From: CALEMW01 sp964343835 | GTDB taxonomy: Bacteria; Krumholzibacteriota; Krumholzibacteriia; LZORAL124-64-63 | Reading direction: 5' to 3' | Assembly (NCBI GenBank): GCA_964343835.1 | Contig: CAYFKR010000005.1 | Span: 124,001 to 188,000, forward strand | Length of the DNA stretch: 64,000 bases | Shown here: in pieces, positions 10,976 through 20,635 of the stretch | Layout: every line of letters begins with the position of its first letter | How positions within the stretch are numbered: position 1 is the first letter of the stretch | Notes under the pieces: generated by a model | What the model saw: the letters and a program-made list of their open reading frames with translations, nothing else | What the model was told of the DNA's origin: nothing | Database searches by the model: none | Position numbers and translations under genes: made by a program

Positions 10976-12247
10976 ATGGCCCACCACACCCTGAAAAACG
11001 GCTACGACCGCATGGTCGAGCGCCTCAACCGGTTCCCGCAGGGCGCCCCGCCCTCGCAGCACCTCCACCGCATCCTGTCGATCCTCGTGGACGAGCGCGA
11101 GGCGGAACTGATCGCCGCCCTGCCCCTGAAACCCTTCACCGCCCGCAAGGCCGCCCGCGTCTGGAAGACCGACGAGACGACGGCCCGCCGCGACCTGGAC
11201 GCCCTGGCGTCGCGGGCCATGCTCGTGGACATGGAGCGCCGCGGCACCACCTGGTACGTGCTGCCGCCCCCCATGGCGGGCTTCTTCGAGTTCTCCCTGA
11301 TGCGCACCCGCGGCGACATCGACCAGAAGGCCCTGGCGAAGCTCTTCCACACCTACCTGAACGAGGAGGACGACTTCGTCCGCGCCCTCTTCACCCAGGG
11401 CGACACCCAGCTCGGCCGCACCTTCGTGAACGAGCGCGTGCTGCCCGACGACGCCCTCCACGTGCTGGACCACGAACGTGCCGAGGAAGTGGTCCGCAGC
11501 GCGTCGGATCGCGGCGTGGGCATGTGCTACTGCCGCCACAAGATGGAGCACCTGGGCAAGGCCTGCGACGCCCCCATGGACATCTGCATGACCTTCGGGA
11601 CCACGGCCACGTCGCTGATCCGCCACGGCCACGCCCGCCGCGTGGACACGGCCGAATGCCTGGACCTCCTGGACCAGGCCCGCGACCGGGGCCTGGTGCA
11701 GTTCGGCGAGAACGTGCGCAAGGGCGTGAGCTTCGTCTGCAACTGCTGCGGCTGCTGCTGCGAGGCCATGCTGGCCGCCAAGCGCTTCGCCTTCCTCCAG
11801 CCCGTCCACACCACGAACTGGCTGCCGGAAGTGGACCGCGCCGACTGCAACGGTTGCGGCAAGTGCGTGAACGCCTGTCCGGTGGAGGCGGTGTCGCTGG
11901 TGTCGGCCAACGATCCGAAGCGCCCGAAGCTGCGGGCCGCGCGGGTCGATACGGACCTGTGCCTGGGCTGCGGTGTGTGCGTGCAGGCCTGTCCCACCGA
12001 CGGCCTGAAGCTGAAGCGCCGTGCCGCCCGCGTGCTCACCCCGTCCGACACCGCCCACCGCACCGTGGTCATGGCCGTGGAACGCGGCACCCTGCAGGAC
12101 CTGATCTGGGACGAGCGGGCGCTGTGGAGCCATCGCGCCCTGTCGGCGGTGTTCGGGGCGGTGCTGAAGCTACCGCCGGTGCGGCGGTCGTTGGCGGCGA
12201 AGCTGTTGCGGTCGCGGTATGCGGAGAGGGTGTTGGGGAGGGCCTAG
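10976..12247 (+). CDS. Cysteine-rich 4Fe-4S dicluster protein with N-terminal winged-helix-like region
   Basis: A 423-residue soluble protein. The N-terminal 120 residues look like a winged-helix segment ('KPFTARKAARVWKTDETTARRDLDAL'). A middle part contains MCYCRHKMEHLGKACDAP..ICM and later CNCCGCCCEAM, two unusual cysteine clusters that may bind further metal. Two classical ferredoxin motifs follow, CNGCGKCVNACP and CLGCGVCVQACP, for two 4Fe-4S clusters. Proteins of this layout are widespread in anaerobes and usually annotated only as 4Fe-4S binding; a redox-sensing or electron-transfer role is inference. The ATG at 10976 has a strong Shine-Dalgarno. Its stop shares the four bases CTAG with the stop of the convergent thioesterase gene, leaving no room for a terminator between them. 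Confidence 0.85.
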   Translation: MAHHTLKNGYDRMVERLNRFPQGAPPSQHLHRILSILVDEREAELIAALPLKPFTARKAARVWKTDETTARRDLDALASRAMLVDMERRGTTWYVLPPPMAGFFEFSLMRTRGDIDQKALAKLFHTYLNEEDDFVRALFTQGDTQLGRTFVNERVLPDDALHVLDHERAEEVVRSASDRGVGMCYCRHKMEHLGKACDAPMDICMTFGTTATSLIRHGHARRVDTAECLDLLDQARDRGLVQFGENVRKGVSFVCNCCGCCCEAMLAAKRFAFLQPVHTTNWLPEVDRADCNGCGKCVNACPVEAVSLVSANDPKRPKLRAARVDTDLCLGCGVCVQACPTDGLKLKRRAARVLTPSDTAHRTVVMAVERGTLQDLIWDERALWSHRALSAVFGAVLKLPPVRRSLAAKLLRSRYAERVLGRA

Positions 12248-12618
12248 CCGGGCACCGGCACCGGCTTCCCCTCGTCGTCCACGTTCACGTACGTCAGCTC
12301 CGCGCTCGTCACCGCCTGCGGTCCCAGACCGTCGCGGCCCTCGGCTTCCACCTCCACGCGCACCGTCAGCGACGTGCGGCCCACGCGGATCGTCTCGGCG
12401 TACAGGCTCACCAGGTCGCCCACGTGGACGGGCTGGTGGAACTCCACCTTGTCCATGGCCACGGTCACGACCTTGCGGCAGCCCCGGCGGACGGCGGCCA
12501 CGGCGCCGGCCTGGTCGATGCGGCTGAGGATCACGCCGCCGAAGATGGTGCCGTGGGCGTTGGTGTCGCGGGGCATCATCAGGACGCGGATGGCGGGTTC
12601 GCGGGTCGGCTGGCTCAT
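12244..12618 (-). CDS. Hotdog-fold acyl-CoA thioesterase (YciA/BFIT type)
   Basis: A 124-residue single-hotdog protein expected to hydrolyse acyl-CoA thioesters in the cytoplasm. The family signature is plain: 'MPRDTNAHGTIFGGVILSRIDQAGAVAA' contains the N..G.IFGG..l..iD catalytic loop with Asn and Asp, followed by 'VTVAMDKVEFHQPVHVGD' and a final 'TYVNVDDEGKPVPVP'. The ATG at 12618 has GGAGG in front; a start 14 codons earlier has none. It is convergent with the 4Fe-4S gene, with overlapping stop codons. The physiological chain length cannot be told. Confidence 0.9.
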   Translation of the reverse strand: MSQPTREPAIRVLMMPRDTNAHGTIFGGVILSRIDQAGAVAAVRRGCRKVVTVAMDKVEFHQPVHVGDLVSLYAETIRVGRTSLTVRVEVEAEGRDGLGPQAVTSAELTYVNVDDEGKPVPVPG

Positions 12619-12774
12619 GGGGCCTCCAGGGGCGTGGGGGGACGTGATCCGGGACAGCATCGCACGGCGGGGCGCCAGCGCAACAGCCTATTCCCGCGTC
12701 ACTTCGTCCTGTAGAATCGCCCCGTGCGGCCGATGATCGAACGGACACCCGACCCGCCACCCGGAGGGAGCCGT

Positions 12775-13797
12775 TTGAGCTCGTTGACCAGGACCGTCCC
12801 CGAACCGCTGAAGCGGCGCGTCAAGGCGCTGCTGCACGACGCGTTCGGGTACGGCGGCCCCATGATCCGCCTGCATCACCGCCCGCGACGGGTCCGTCGC
12901 CGGGGCGGCGACCTGCTGCTGACGGCGGCGGGGCGCGTGGCGACGTGGGTCGAGTCGGTGGCCTGGCGCCTCGACGGCGAGCCCTGGCAACCGGCGGGCA
13001 TGGGTGGCCTGCGCGCCCCACGCGGCGAGTTCACCGCCGACGTGCCCTGCGACGGCCTGGCGGCCGGCGACCACCGCCTGGAGGTGGAAGCCCGCGGCCC
13101 CGGCGATCGCCGCGCCGTGGAGTCCGTCGACTTCCGCTACGAGCCCTCCCCGGATTCCCTTCCCCTGACCGAGGACTGGACCGGCGACCCCGCCGCCTTC
13201 GAGACCGACGACGGCCACTGGGAGACCACGCCCGCCCCCGACGGATCCACCTGCGTCCGCCCCGTCCCCGGCACCGAAGGCTACGACCGCATCCTGATGG
13301 TCACCGGCCTGTTGTCCGGCGGCCGCCGCGTGGAGACCACCGCGACCCTGCGCAGGGAGATCGGCTACAAGGAGTGGGGCTACGGCGTGCTGCCCGCCTG
13401 GGCCGGCCGCCCCGACGACGACGGCGCCGTCCCCCGCCGCGGCTGGCTCTACGGCCTGGGCTGGTGGTTCAACGCCGGCGGCGGCGCCGGGCTGGAGATC
13501 TCGCGCCGCTCCTCGGCGGCACCCCCCGTGATCGAACGACGCTACGAACCCATGGAGGCGGAGGTCGGTCGCACCGACTCGGTGATCTGCGAGGCCTTCC
13601 CCCATGGCGACGGCTGGCGTCTGCGCCTCAAGTGGTGGCCCGTCGGCACCCCCGAACCCGCCGAATGGCTCGAGCTCGACGACGCCGACGGCTGCCGCCT
13701 TCCCGACGAATCCGCCGTGGCTCTGGTCTGCTACGGCTGCAACGCCGAGTTCGGCCCCGTGACCGTCACCGCGACGGAAGGGGGCGGCCATGCCTAG
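12775..13797 (+). CDS. Unknown protein at the head of a glycan cluster
   Basis: A 340-residue protein with no recognised domain. The TTG at 12775 is chosen because GGAGGGAG lies four bases before it, whereas ATG codons at 12724 and 12736 have no ribosome site and sit just downstream of a -10-like TAGAAT (12712-12717). The start is uncertain. There is no signal peptide or membrane segment. The composition is Arg- and Trp-rich with strand-like stretches such as 'EWGYGVLPAWAGRPDDDG' and 'YGLGWWFNAGGGAGLEI', suggesting a beta-sandwich. It overlaps the glycosyltransferase start by eight bases and is followed by a flippase, so a role in making or recognising a surface glycan is inferred from context only. 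Confidence 0.65.
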   Translation: MSSLTRTVPEPLKRRVKALLHDAFGYGGPMIRLHHRPRRVRRRGGDLLLTAAGRVATWVESVAWRLDGEPWQPAGMGGLRAPRGEFTADVPCDGLAAGDHRLEVEARGPGDRRAVESVDFRYEPSPDSLPLTEDWTGDPAAFETDDGHWETTPAPDGSTCVRPVPGTEGYDRILMVTGLLSGGRRVETTATLRREIGYKEWGYGVLPAWAGRPDDDGAVPRRGWLYGLGWWFNAGGGAGLEISRRSSAAPPVIERRYEPMEAEVGRTDSVICEAFPHGDGWRLRLKWWPVGTPEPAEWLELDDADGCRLPDESAVALVCYGCNAEFGPVTVTATEGGGHA

Positions 13798-14740
13798 GGT
13801 CAGCGTCGGCCTGCCGGTCTACAACGGCGAGAACTACGTGGAGGAGGCCGTCCGCTCCCTGCTGGACCAGACGTACGCGGACTTCGAGCTCATCATTTCC
13901 GACAACGCCTCCACCGACCGCACCGAAGAGATCTGCCGCGCCTTCGCCGCCGCCGACCCCCGCGTGACCTACCACCGCTTCGACCGGAACATGGGCGCGG
14001 CCCACAACTTCAACCACGTCGTCGACCTGGCCCGGGGCGAATACTTCCGCTGGGCCGCCCACGACGACGTCTGCGAACCCGGATACCTGAAGGCCTGCGT
14101 GATGCTCCTGGACGAGGACCCGACCGTGGTGCTCTGCCACAGCCGCACCGGCCGCCTCGGTCCCGACGGTCGCCGCGACGGCCACTACGACTACCCCGTC
14201 CGCTACGGCGCCCCCCGCACCGCCGACCGCTTCCGCGACCTGATCGTGGTGCGCCACCACTGCATCACCATCTTCGGCCTGATGCGCCTGGAGGTGCTGC
14301 GCCGCACCCCCCTGATCGGGGCTTACGTGGCGTCGGATCGGGTGCTGCTGGCGGAGCTGGCGCTGCACGGCCGCCTGGTGGAGGTGCCGGAGACCCTGTT
14401 CCACCGGAGGCACCATCCCGAGGTGTCGAGCGCCCTGTCCGAACAGGACGCGCGGCTCGAGTGGTTCGACCCGGCCCTGAGCGGCCGGATCACCCATCCC
14501 AACTGGCGCATCCTCCAGGAGTACGTGCGGGCCCTTCGCCGCGTGCGGCCCGACGGGGCGCACGACTGCTGGAAGGCCCTGGCCGAGCACGTCCGGGTAC
14601 GGAACCGGTTCCTGCGCCGCGACCTGAGACTGGCCTTCAAGATGCGCTTGAAGCGATCGGCCATCGGGCGCATGGTGTACGCCCTCCTGGTCCGATTCAA
14701 ACCTGCAGCGACGACCCCTGCGAGGAAGCGACGTTCATGA
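13790..14740 (+). CDS. Family 2 glycosyltransferase
   Basis: A 316-residue GT-A fold transferase. The N terminus has the family 2 opening (PRVSVGLPVYNGENYVEEAV), then 'ELIISDNASTDRTEEIC' and the metal/nucleotide-binding DxD-equivalent 'WAAHDDVCEPGYL' around residues 85-97. It presumably adds a sugar from a nucleotide donor to a lipid-linked or protein-linked glycan at the inner face of the membrane. The last 50 residues are basic and may contact membrane. The start overlaps the previous gene by eight bases and the stop overlaps the flippase ATG (ATGA), so the three genes form one translationally coupled unit. Donor and acceptor are unknown. Confidence 0.92.
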   Translation: MPRVSVGLPVYNGENYVEEAVRSLLDQTYADFELIISDNASTDRTEEICRAFAAADPRVTYHRFDRNMGAAHNFNHVVDLARGEYFRWAAHDDVCEPGYLKACVMLLDEDPTVVLCHSRTGRLGPDGRRDGHYDYPVRYGAPRTADRFRDLIVVRHHCITIFGLMRLEVLRRTPLIGAYVASDRVLLAELALHGRLVEVPETLFHRRHHPEVSSALSEQDARLEWFDPALSGRITHPNWRILQEYVRALRRVRPDGAHDCWKALAEHVRVRNRFLRRDLRLAFKMRLKRSAIGRMVYALLVRFKPAATTPARKRRS

Positions 14741-16308
14741 GCGTGGACCGCGACACTTTCAAGCACGCAGCCGTCTACAGCGCGGCGGCCATGCTGAGCA
14801 AGATCATCAGCTTCCTGCTGCTGCCCTTCTACGCCCACATCCTGCTGGACACGGGCTACGGCATCATCGGCATGACCGACACGGCGCTCAGCTTCCTGAT
14901 GAGCCTGCTGGCCCAGGGCATCCGCGGCGCCACCATCCGTCATTACCACGAGGAGGAGACGGAGCGGGGCAAGCGCCTGGTGGCCAGCACGAGCGTGTGG
15001 GTCATCGCGGCGGCGTCGCTGGTGCTGGTGCTGCTGGGGGCGGCGGGGAGCAAGCCCCTGGCGTCGCTGCTGCTGGGCGACTCGACCCGCTGGCACTACC
15101 TCTGCCTGGCCCTGGCCACCTTCTACTTCGACCTGGTCGCGGAGAGCTCCGGCACGCTGCTGATCATCCGGCGCAAGTCGGTGGTCTACTCGTCGGTGGG
15201 CCTGTTGCGCCTGGTGCTCGGGCTGAGCCTCAACATCTGGTTCGTGCTGGTGCAGGGCATGGGCGTGCTGGGCGTGTTCCTGGCGGGCCTGATCACGGCC
15301 ATGGTGTCGTCCACGGTCATGACCACCATCATGGTGCGGGCCGCCGGCTACGGTTTCGACCGCGAGATCGCCCGCAAGCTCATCGCCTTCCAGCTGCCCC
15401 TGGTGCCCGGCAGCCTCGCCTCGTTCTTCTCGCGGCAGGCGGAGCGGGTGCTGGTGCGGTTCACCAACGCCATCGAGGCCGTGGGCGTGCTGGAGATGGC
15501 CTACAAGTTCCCGGTGCTGATCAACCTGCTGGTCCACCAGCCCTTCATGCGCTCCTGGGACACCGGCCGCGTGCAGATCGCCGACGAACCCGACGGCCCG
15601 CAGCGCATCGGGCGCATGTTCACCTACGCCATCTTCCTGCTGGTGGCCACGGGGCTGCTGATGGCCGTGGCCATCGAGAACGCCCTGCGGCTCATGACAC
15701 CCGACGTGTTCTGGGACGCCCACCGCATCGCCAAGATCGAGATCGTGACCGTGGTCATGCAGGGCCTCGTCTACCACGTGAACTTCGGCATCTTCCTGCG
15801 CAAGGCCACCAAGGAGTGGGCCGTGCTGCGCGGCGTCACGTCCGGCATCAAGCTGGGGCTGAGCGTGCTCTTCGTGTCGCTGTGGGGGCTGTACGGCGCG
15901 GCGTTCTCGGCCTGCATCACCGCCCTGATCACCCTGGTCTGGGGCGGACGGCTGGGCTTCAAGCACTACTCGTTCCCCATGGAGAAGGGGAAGATCCTGC
16001 TGCTGGTGGTGAGCGCCATCGCCATCTTCGGCGTGCTGGAGACGGCCGACTTCTCCGACGACGGCTGGCTCGAGCCCGCCCGCGAGCGCTGGATCCCGGC
16101 CGCCGTGGACGCCTTCGAGGGCACGTTCCTGGGTACCTGGAAGGACGGCAAGATCACCCGGGCACTGGACGAGCGGGGGGACCTGATCCTGGATACGGCC
16201 GTACGCGTCGGGCTGGCCGCGGGGTTCTTCCTGCTGCTGCCGGTGGTGCACGATCCGACGCGGAAGAAGATCCTGGCCCGCCTGGGTCATTCCGGCGCCG
16301 GGTCCTGA
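14737..16308 (+). CDS. Oligosaccharide flippase (Wzx-like, MATE/MOP superfamily)
   Basis: A 523-residue integral membrane protein with about 14 hydrophobic segments. It begins 'FKHAAVYSAAAMLSKIISFLLLPFYAHIL', the typical first-helix pattern of polysaccharide flippases. It would move lipid-linked oligosaccharide across the inner membrane. The ATG overlaps the stop of the glycosyltransferase gene. An unusual stretch of about 50 mostly soluble residues (DFSDDGWLEPARERW...ALDERGDLIL) lies between the last two hydrophobic segments, probably a loop. Together with the genes upstream it forms a small glycan export unit; the O-antigen-ligase-like gene at 23661 could act later in the same pathway, but this is conjecture. 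Confidence 0.88.
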   Translation: MSVDRDTFKHAAVYSAAAMLSKIISFLLLPFYAHILLDTGYGIIGMTDTALSFLMSLLAQGIRGATIRHYHEEETERGKRLVASTSVWVIAAASLVLVLLGAAGSKPLASLLLGDSTRWHYLCLALATFYFDLVAESSGTLLIIRRKSVVYSSVGLLRLVLGLSLNIWFVLVQGMGVLGVFLAGLITAMVSSTVMTTIMVRAAGYGFDREIARKLIAFQLPLVPGSLASFFSRQAERVLVRFTNAIEAVGVLEMAYKFPVLINLLVHQPFMRSWDTGRVQIADEPDGPQRIGRMFTYAIFLLVATGLLMAVAIENALRLMTPDVFWDAHRIAKIEIVTVVMQGLVYHVNFGIFLRKATKEWAVLRGVTSGIKLGLSVLFVSLWGLYGAAFSACITALITLVWGGRLGFKHYSFPMEKGKILLLVVSAIAIFGVLETADFSDDGWLEPARERWIPAAVDAFEGTFLGTWKDGKITRALDERGDLILDTAVRVGLAAGFFLLLPVVHDPTRKKILARLGHSGAGS

Positions 16309-16410
16309 CGGTATTCCGCTGCAACTTTCCTTCCGATTCGATCCGTTTTCCCAGTCGTGCCGTCGGAATTCTTCGCCGGCCGACCTGTGTCGATCGATCG
16401 GGGGATTCCC

Positions 16411-19400
16411 ATGCGCATTTCGTTCATCACCACAGCCATGATGCTGATCCTGACCGTAGGGGCGGAGGCCGCCACCTACACGGTCCTGCCGGACGGGACG
16501 GGCGACTACGCGACCATCCAGGACGCTCTCGACGCCGCTGTCTCAGGTGACGTGGTCGAACTCGGGCCAGGTTCCTATTACGGCCCTGGAAACACGGGTC
16601 TGAGCATGACCCGATCGGGAGTGACGTTGGCTTCGCCCGGACGGGATTCCTTCATCGACGGCGAGGAAACGGCGCAGGGTCTCTACATCAACAGCAACGT
16701 CACGGTCGAAGGCGTCCGCTTCATCAACTGCTACGGCTCCCTCGCGTCGGCGGGAATCCGCATCTACAACGCCTCGCCGGTCCTGATCGATGTGACCGTG
16801 GAGGACTGCGTGTCCGAGGGGGCGGGGAATTTCGGCGGGGGCATCTACATCGAGGGGGGCAATGCCCAGATCACCGGTGGGTACGTCTCGGCATGCTCGG
16901 CGTTCAGCGGCGGCGGGATCTCGATCAGGGGAGGAGCCGGCCCGGTGATCACGGGACTGATGATCGCGTCCTGCTCGGGAGGCGGCTACCCCGGCGGTGG
17001 CGTGCACGTCCAAGCGTCGTCGCCTTCGTTCGTCGATTGCCTCATTCGCAACTGCTCGATCGCCAATTCCGGCGGCGGGGTCTATCTCCAGTCCGGCAGC
17101 ACGGCGGCCTTCACCGGCTGCGAGTTCAGGGACAACACGGCGTCGTCCGGAGGCGCCGTGTACGTCGACGACGATTCCAGCACGTTCGATTCCTGCGTTT
17201 TCCGCAGCAACGTCGGAACAGGCTCCAATGGAGCCGTTGCGGCCGGCGGGACGAGTACGACGCTGTTCACCGGCTGCACGTTCTACCGCAACTCGAGTGC
17301 GGCGTCTTCGGGCAGCGCGATCAACGTGGGCGGAACTGCGTCGTTGACCGTGGAGAACTCGATCCTGTCCTGGGGTCTCGGAGGGCCGGCCGTCACAGCG
17401 ACCGGGGGGACGATCGCCCTCGCATGCTGCGACGTCTACGGGAACGAGGGCGGAGACTGGGTCGGCGTAATCGCCGGTCAATACGGAGTGAACAGCAACA
17501 TCAGCGCCGACCCCATGCTCATCGACCCTTGGGTGGGGGATATGAACATCGCACTTGATTCACTCTGCGGGCCCTACGCCAATCCCGGCTGCGGACGCAT
17601 CGGTGCGGGCTTCTCGGTGGACCAGGCTCCGAGGTACGCCGTATCGCCGGGCGGTACCGGCTGGTTCGCCACCATCCAGGACGCCGTCGACCACGTGTCG
17701 GACGGATCCATCGTCATCCTGGACGACGGCACCTACACCGGGCCGGGCAACAGGGACATCGACCTCCGCGGCAAGCTGGTGTCGGTCGAGGGCCGTGCCG
17801 GCGACCCGGCGCTCACGGTGATCGACGCCGAGGGGTCGGCGACCGACCATCACCGCGTGTTCCTCCTGGACTCGGGCGAGCCCGTCGGCACATCGCTGGC
17901 GTTCCTGACCCTGAGGGGCGGATACGTGGCCAGTTCGTTCTCGGTGCCCGTGGTTCCGGACGGTGGCGCGGTCAGGATGACGAGCGGCTCGTCCCTGGAA
18001 GTCCGCTCTTGCCGGTTCGAGGACAACCGCCTGTTCGAGGACGACATCTTCGGATCCGGTTTCGGGTCCGGAGCCGGTGTGCACAGCCGGGACGGCGGTT
18101 CGCTCACGATCATCGACTGCGTGTTCGGCGGGAGCCTGGGGGAGGAGAACGTCTACGTCGATGGCGGCGTGGTGTCCGTGACCGGCAGCACGTTCGGCGG
18201 AGGCGGGGGCGTGACCACGGCGTCCGGGACGACGGACGTCGTCGTCTCGGACTGTGTCTTCGACGATTTCGACCGCTACGGGGTCTATTGCACGGGCGCC
18301 ACCGGGTCGGTCGTCGTGTCGTTGTCGTCGTTCACCGACTCCGATTCGGACGTCTCCGGCGGATTGCGTTTCCAATCATGCCCCGACGTCCTCGTCGAAT
18401 CCTGCTCCCTGTCGGGCCTGACAGGATACGGAGGTTTGGGGCTCGCCAGCGACATCGTCAGGGTCTCGGATTCGCACGCGCGGATCATCGCCATGGACCT
18501 GAGCGGATGTCAGGGTTCTTCCGCCGTCACCTATCTCCAGTCGACCGGATCCATGGAGAATTGCACGATCGATTCCTGCTCGCTGGGATTCGGAGGTACG
18601 GACGTCGTATCCGTTGGGTACAGCGACCTGACGCTCACGGGGTGTCGCCTGTCGAACAACTCGACCGGAATCGGGAGCGCTCTCGGCGTAGAGGCCTCGA
18701 CCGCTTTCATCGAGCTGTGCACCTTCACCGGCAATACGGGAACGAGTCAGGGCGGCGGCGCCCGGTTCGAGGCCTCGACCGTCGATCTCTCCTTCACGGA
18801 GTTCTCGTCCAACACGGCCGATGTCGGCGGGGGCGTGTTCGGGCGCCAGTGCGGGCTCACCGTCACCGACTGCGTCTTCGACGGCAACAGCGACGGGCTT
18901 CGTCATACCGGTTCGTCACTTGGAGGCGTGTCCATCGCGCGCACGTCCTTCCTGAATCATGCAGGAGGCTGGGCGGCGGAGATCGACAGCATGCTGACGA
19001 GGCCGGTCGAAGTCGGGGACTGTCTGTTCGATGCGAACGTCCAGGGGTTGAAGCTGGAGCGCATTCCCGACTTCCGAGTCGCCCGGACGGACTTCCTCCG
19101 CAATACGGGCAACAGGACCATGACCGTCAGTAACTCCTCCGGTGCCGTGGACACCTGCTCGTTCATCGACAACGTCTCGAGCAGCGAGGGCGGCGCCCTG
19201 TATCTGCTGGGCTCCAACACCACCCTCACAAGCAGCACGTTCTCCGGCAATGCCTCCGCATCCACGGGCGGGGCGATCCACATGCAGTCGAGCGGCGCGG
19301 CCTTCGCCTTCTGCGGTTTCGAGGGGAACCACGCGACGACAGGCGGAGGCGCATTGGCGCTGATCGACGGATCCGCGGTCTTCGGAACCTGCTTTCTCAC

Positions 19401-20139
19401 GACGAACACGTCGGACGGGGGAGGCAGCTGCCTGGACGTCGGTCCGGGCGGCTCCGTGGATATCGTCGGCAGCACCCTGGCGGGCAACGGCGGCGAGGGC
19501 AGTTGGGCGCAGATCTACGGCTACGGGTCGGCCGGGATCGGTATCGACACCTCGATCATCGCCTTCGGCACGGACGGCCCCGCCGTTCTGCTCGGCGACG
19601 ATGCGAGCAGCGTCCGGATCGACTCGTCGGACGTGTTCGGCAACGCCGGGGGCGATTGGACGGGGCCGCTCGAAGGCCTCTCTGGAACGGCGTGCAATTT
19701 CGGGGCGGATCCCGAGTTCTGCGACCCCGTCCAGGGGGACTGGCGAGTCGCCGAGACGTCGCCGTGTGCGGTCCCCGGCAGCCCGTGCGGTTCCCGCGTC
19801 GGCGCCGGAGAAATCGGGTGTTCCATCACGGCACCCGTGAGCGTGGAAGACGCTCCGACCCGGGTCGCCCTCGTCGGCAACAGTCCCAATCCCTTCAATC
19901 CGATCACGGAGATCCGCTTCGAGTTGCCGACGGCGAGGCCCGTGGAGTTGGAGGTCTTCGACGCCTCCGGCCGCATCGTGCGCAGACTCGTGGAGGGCGA
20001 AACGTTCCCCGCAGGTCGTCACGGCGTGATCTGGGACGGTACCGACGAGCGCGGCTCCGCCCGCTCGTCCGGCGTCTACTTCTATCGCCTCAGGTCCGGA
20101 TCCAACGTACTCACGGGCAAGATGGCGCTGATCCGCTAG
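16411..20139 (+). CDS. Large exported right-handed beta-helix protein with FlgD/type IX-like C-terminal domain
   Basis: A 1242-residue protein. The ATG at 16411 begins a signal peptide (MRISFITTAMMLILTVGAEA), with GGGG upstream; the frame opens 18 codons earlier without a signal. The body consists of two parallel beta-helix blocks. Each opens with the same pattern ('YTVLPDGTGDYATIQDALDA' and, about 390 residues later, 'YAVSPGGTGWFATIQDAVDH'), as in pectate-lyase-like and DUF1565 proteins. Many short repeats of the type 'S.F..N.....GGA' follow. The last 85 residues form a FlgD-Ig/sorting-tail domain (SPNPFNPITEIRFELP...YFYRLRSG..LTGKMALIR). The family is typically surface-attached or secreted. 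No catalytic residues are evident; polysaccharide binding or adhesion are possibilities. Confidence 0.88.
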   Translation: MRISFITTAMMLILTVGAEAATYTVLPDGTGDYATIQDALDAAVSGDVVELGPGSYYGPGNTGLSMTRSGVTLASPGRDSFIDGEETAQGLYINSNVTVEGVRFINCYGSLASAGIRIYNASPVLIDVTVEDCVSEGAGNFGGGIYIEGGNAQITGGYVSACSAFSGGGISIRGGAGPVITGLMIASCSGGGYPGGGVHVQASSPSFVDCLIRNCSIANSGGGVYLQSGSTAAFTGCEFRDNTASSGGAVYVDDDSSTFDSCVFRSNVGTGSNGAVAAGGTSTTLFTGCTFYRNSSAASSGSAINVGGTASLTVENSILSWGLGGPAVTATGGTIALACCDVYGNEGGDWVGVIAGQYGVNSNISADPMLIDPWVGDMNIALDSLCGPYANPGCGRIGAGFSVDQAPRYAVSPGGTGWFATIQDAVDHVSDGSIVILDDGTYTGPGNRDIDLRGKLVSVEGRAGDPALTVIDAEGSATDHHRVFLLDSGEPVGTSLAFLTLRGGYVASSFSVPVVPDGGAVRMTSGSSLEVRSCRFEDNRLFEDDIFGSGFGSGAGVHSRDGGSLTIIDCVFGGSLGEENVYVDGGVVSVTGSTFGGGGGVTTASGTTDVVVSDCVFDDFDRYGVYCTGATGSVVVSLSSFTDSDSDVSGGLRFQSCPDVLVESCSLSGLTGYGGLGLASDIVRVSDSHARIIAMDLSGCQGSSAVTYLQSTGSMENCTIDSCSLGFGGTDVVSVGYSDLTLTGCRLSNNSTGIGSALGVEASTAFIELCTFTGNTGTSQGGGARFEASTVDLSFTEFSSNTADVGGGVFGRQCGLTVTDCVFDGNSDGLRHTGSSLGGVSIARTSFLNHAGGWAAEIDSMLTRPVEVGDCLFDANVQGLKLERIPDFRVARTDFLRNTGNRTMTVSNSSGAVDTCSFIDNVSSSEGGALYLLGSNTTLTSSTFSGNASASTGGAIHMQSSGAAFAFCGFEGNHATTGGGALALIDGSAVFGTCFLTTNTSDGGGSCLDVGPGGSVDIVGSTLAGNGGEGSWAQIYGYGSAGIGIDTSIIAFGTDGPAVLLGDDASSVRIDSSDVFGNAGGDWTGPLEGLSGTACNFGADPEFCDPVQGDWRVAETSPCAVPGSPCGSRVGAGEIGCSITAPVSVEDAPTRVALVGNSPNPFNPITEIRFELPTARPVELEVFDASGRIVRRLVEGETFPAGRHGVIWDGTDERGSARSSGVYFYRLRSGSNVLTGKMALIR

Positions 20140-20140
20140 G

Positions 20141-20635
20141 TCAATCCAGGGGGAAGTCCAGCAATCCTCCGGGCTTCCCCATCAACCTGCACATGGCGAG
20201 CACCTGTCCCTGGTGATGGAAGGCGTGGGTCTGGATGCGCAGGATCACCCGTGCGGGCGCCAGGTCCTGGCGGCGTCCACCCCAGGTGTCGTAGGTCCGG
20301 ACGGCGCCCAGGTCGTCGGGCGTCGACCGCTCCAGGTACGCCCGCGTGACGCCCGCGACCGTGGCCCGCAACTCCTCCAGGCGATCGATGGTCGGGTAGT
20401 CGGCGTCGTCCTCCTGCACGTCGATGCGTCCCTCCAGCACTCCGGTCCAGTACCGCTCGGCGCCCATGACGTGGTGCAGCTGGAGCCGGACGGACGGGGG
20501 ACCGAAGCCGTCGTGCTCCCGGTCGAGCTCGTCGGCGTCGAGGCCGCGGCAGTGGTCCAGGAGGCCGCGGATGCTGCGGTGGACGCGCTCGTGCTGGTCG
20601 AGCAGGGCGGCGGGGGTGAAGACGACGTCGGACAT
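20141..20635 (-). CDS. DinB-like four-helix metal-binding protein
   Basis: A 164-residue protein of the DinB/DfsB-like superfamily of four-helix bundles that hold a metal with three histidines. The pattern is seen in 'LLDQHERVHRSIRGLL', 'LQLHHVMGAERYW' and 'ILRIQTHAFHHQGQVLAMCRLMG', the last being the usual H..HHQGQ helix. Members act in thiol-dependent or detoxification reactions, but most are uncharacterised. AAAGGAA lies before the ATG at 20635. The stop is one base from the stop of the convergent beta-helix gene, so the two genes meet with no spacer. Confidence 0.85.
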   Translation of the reverse strand: MSDVVFTPAALLDQHERVHRSIRGLLDHCRGLDADELDREHDGFGPPSVRLQLHHVMGAERYWTGVLEGRIDVQEDDADYPTIDRLEELRATVAGVTRAYLERSTPDDLGAVRTYDTWGGRRQDLAPARVILRIQTHAFHHQGQVLAMCRLMGKPGGLLDFPLD

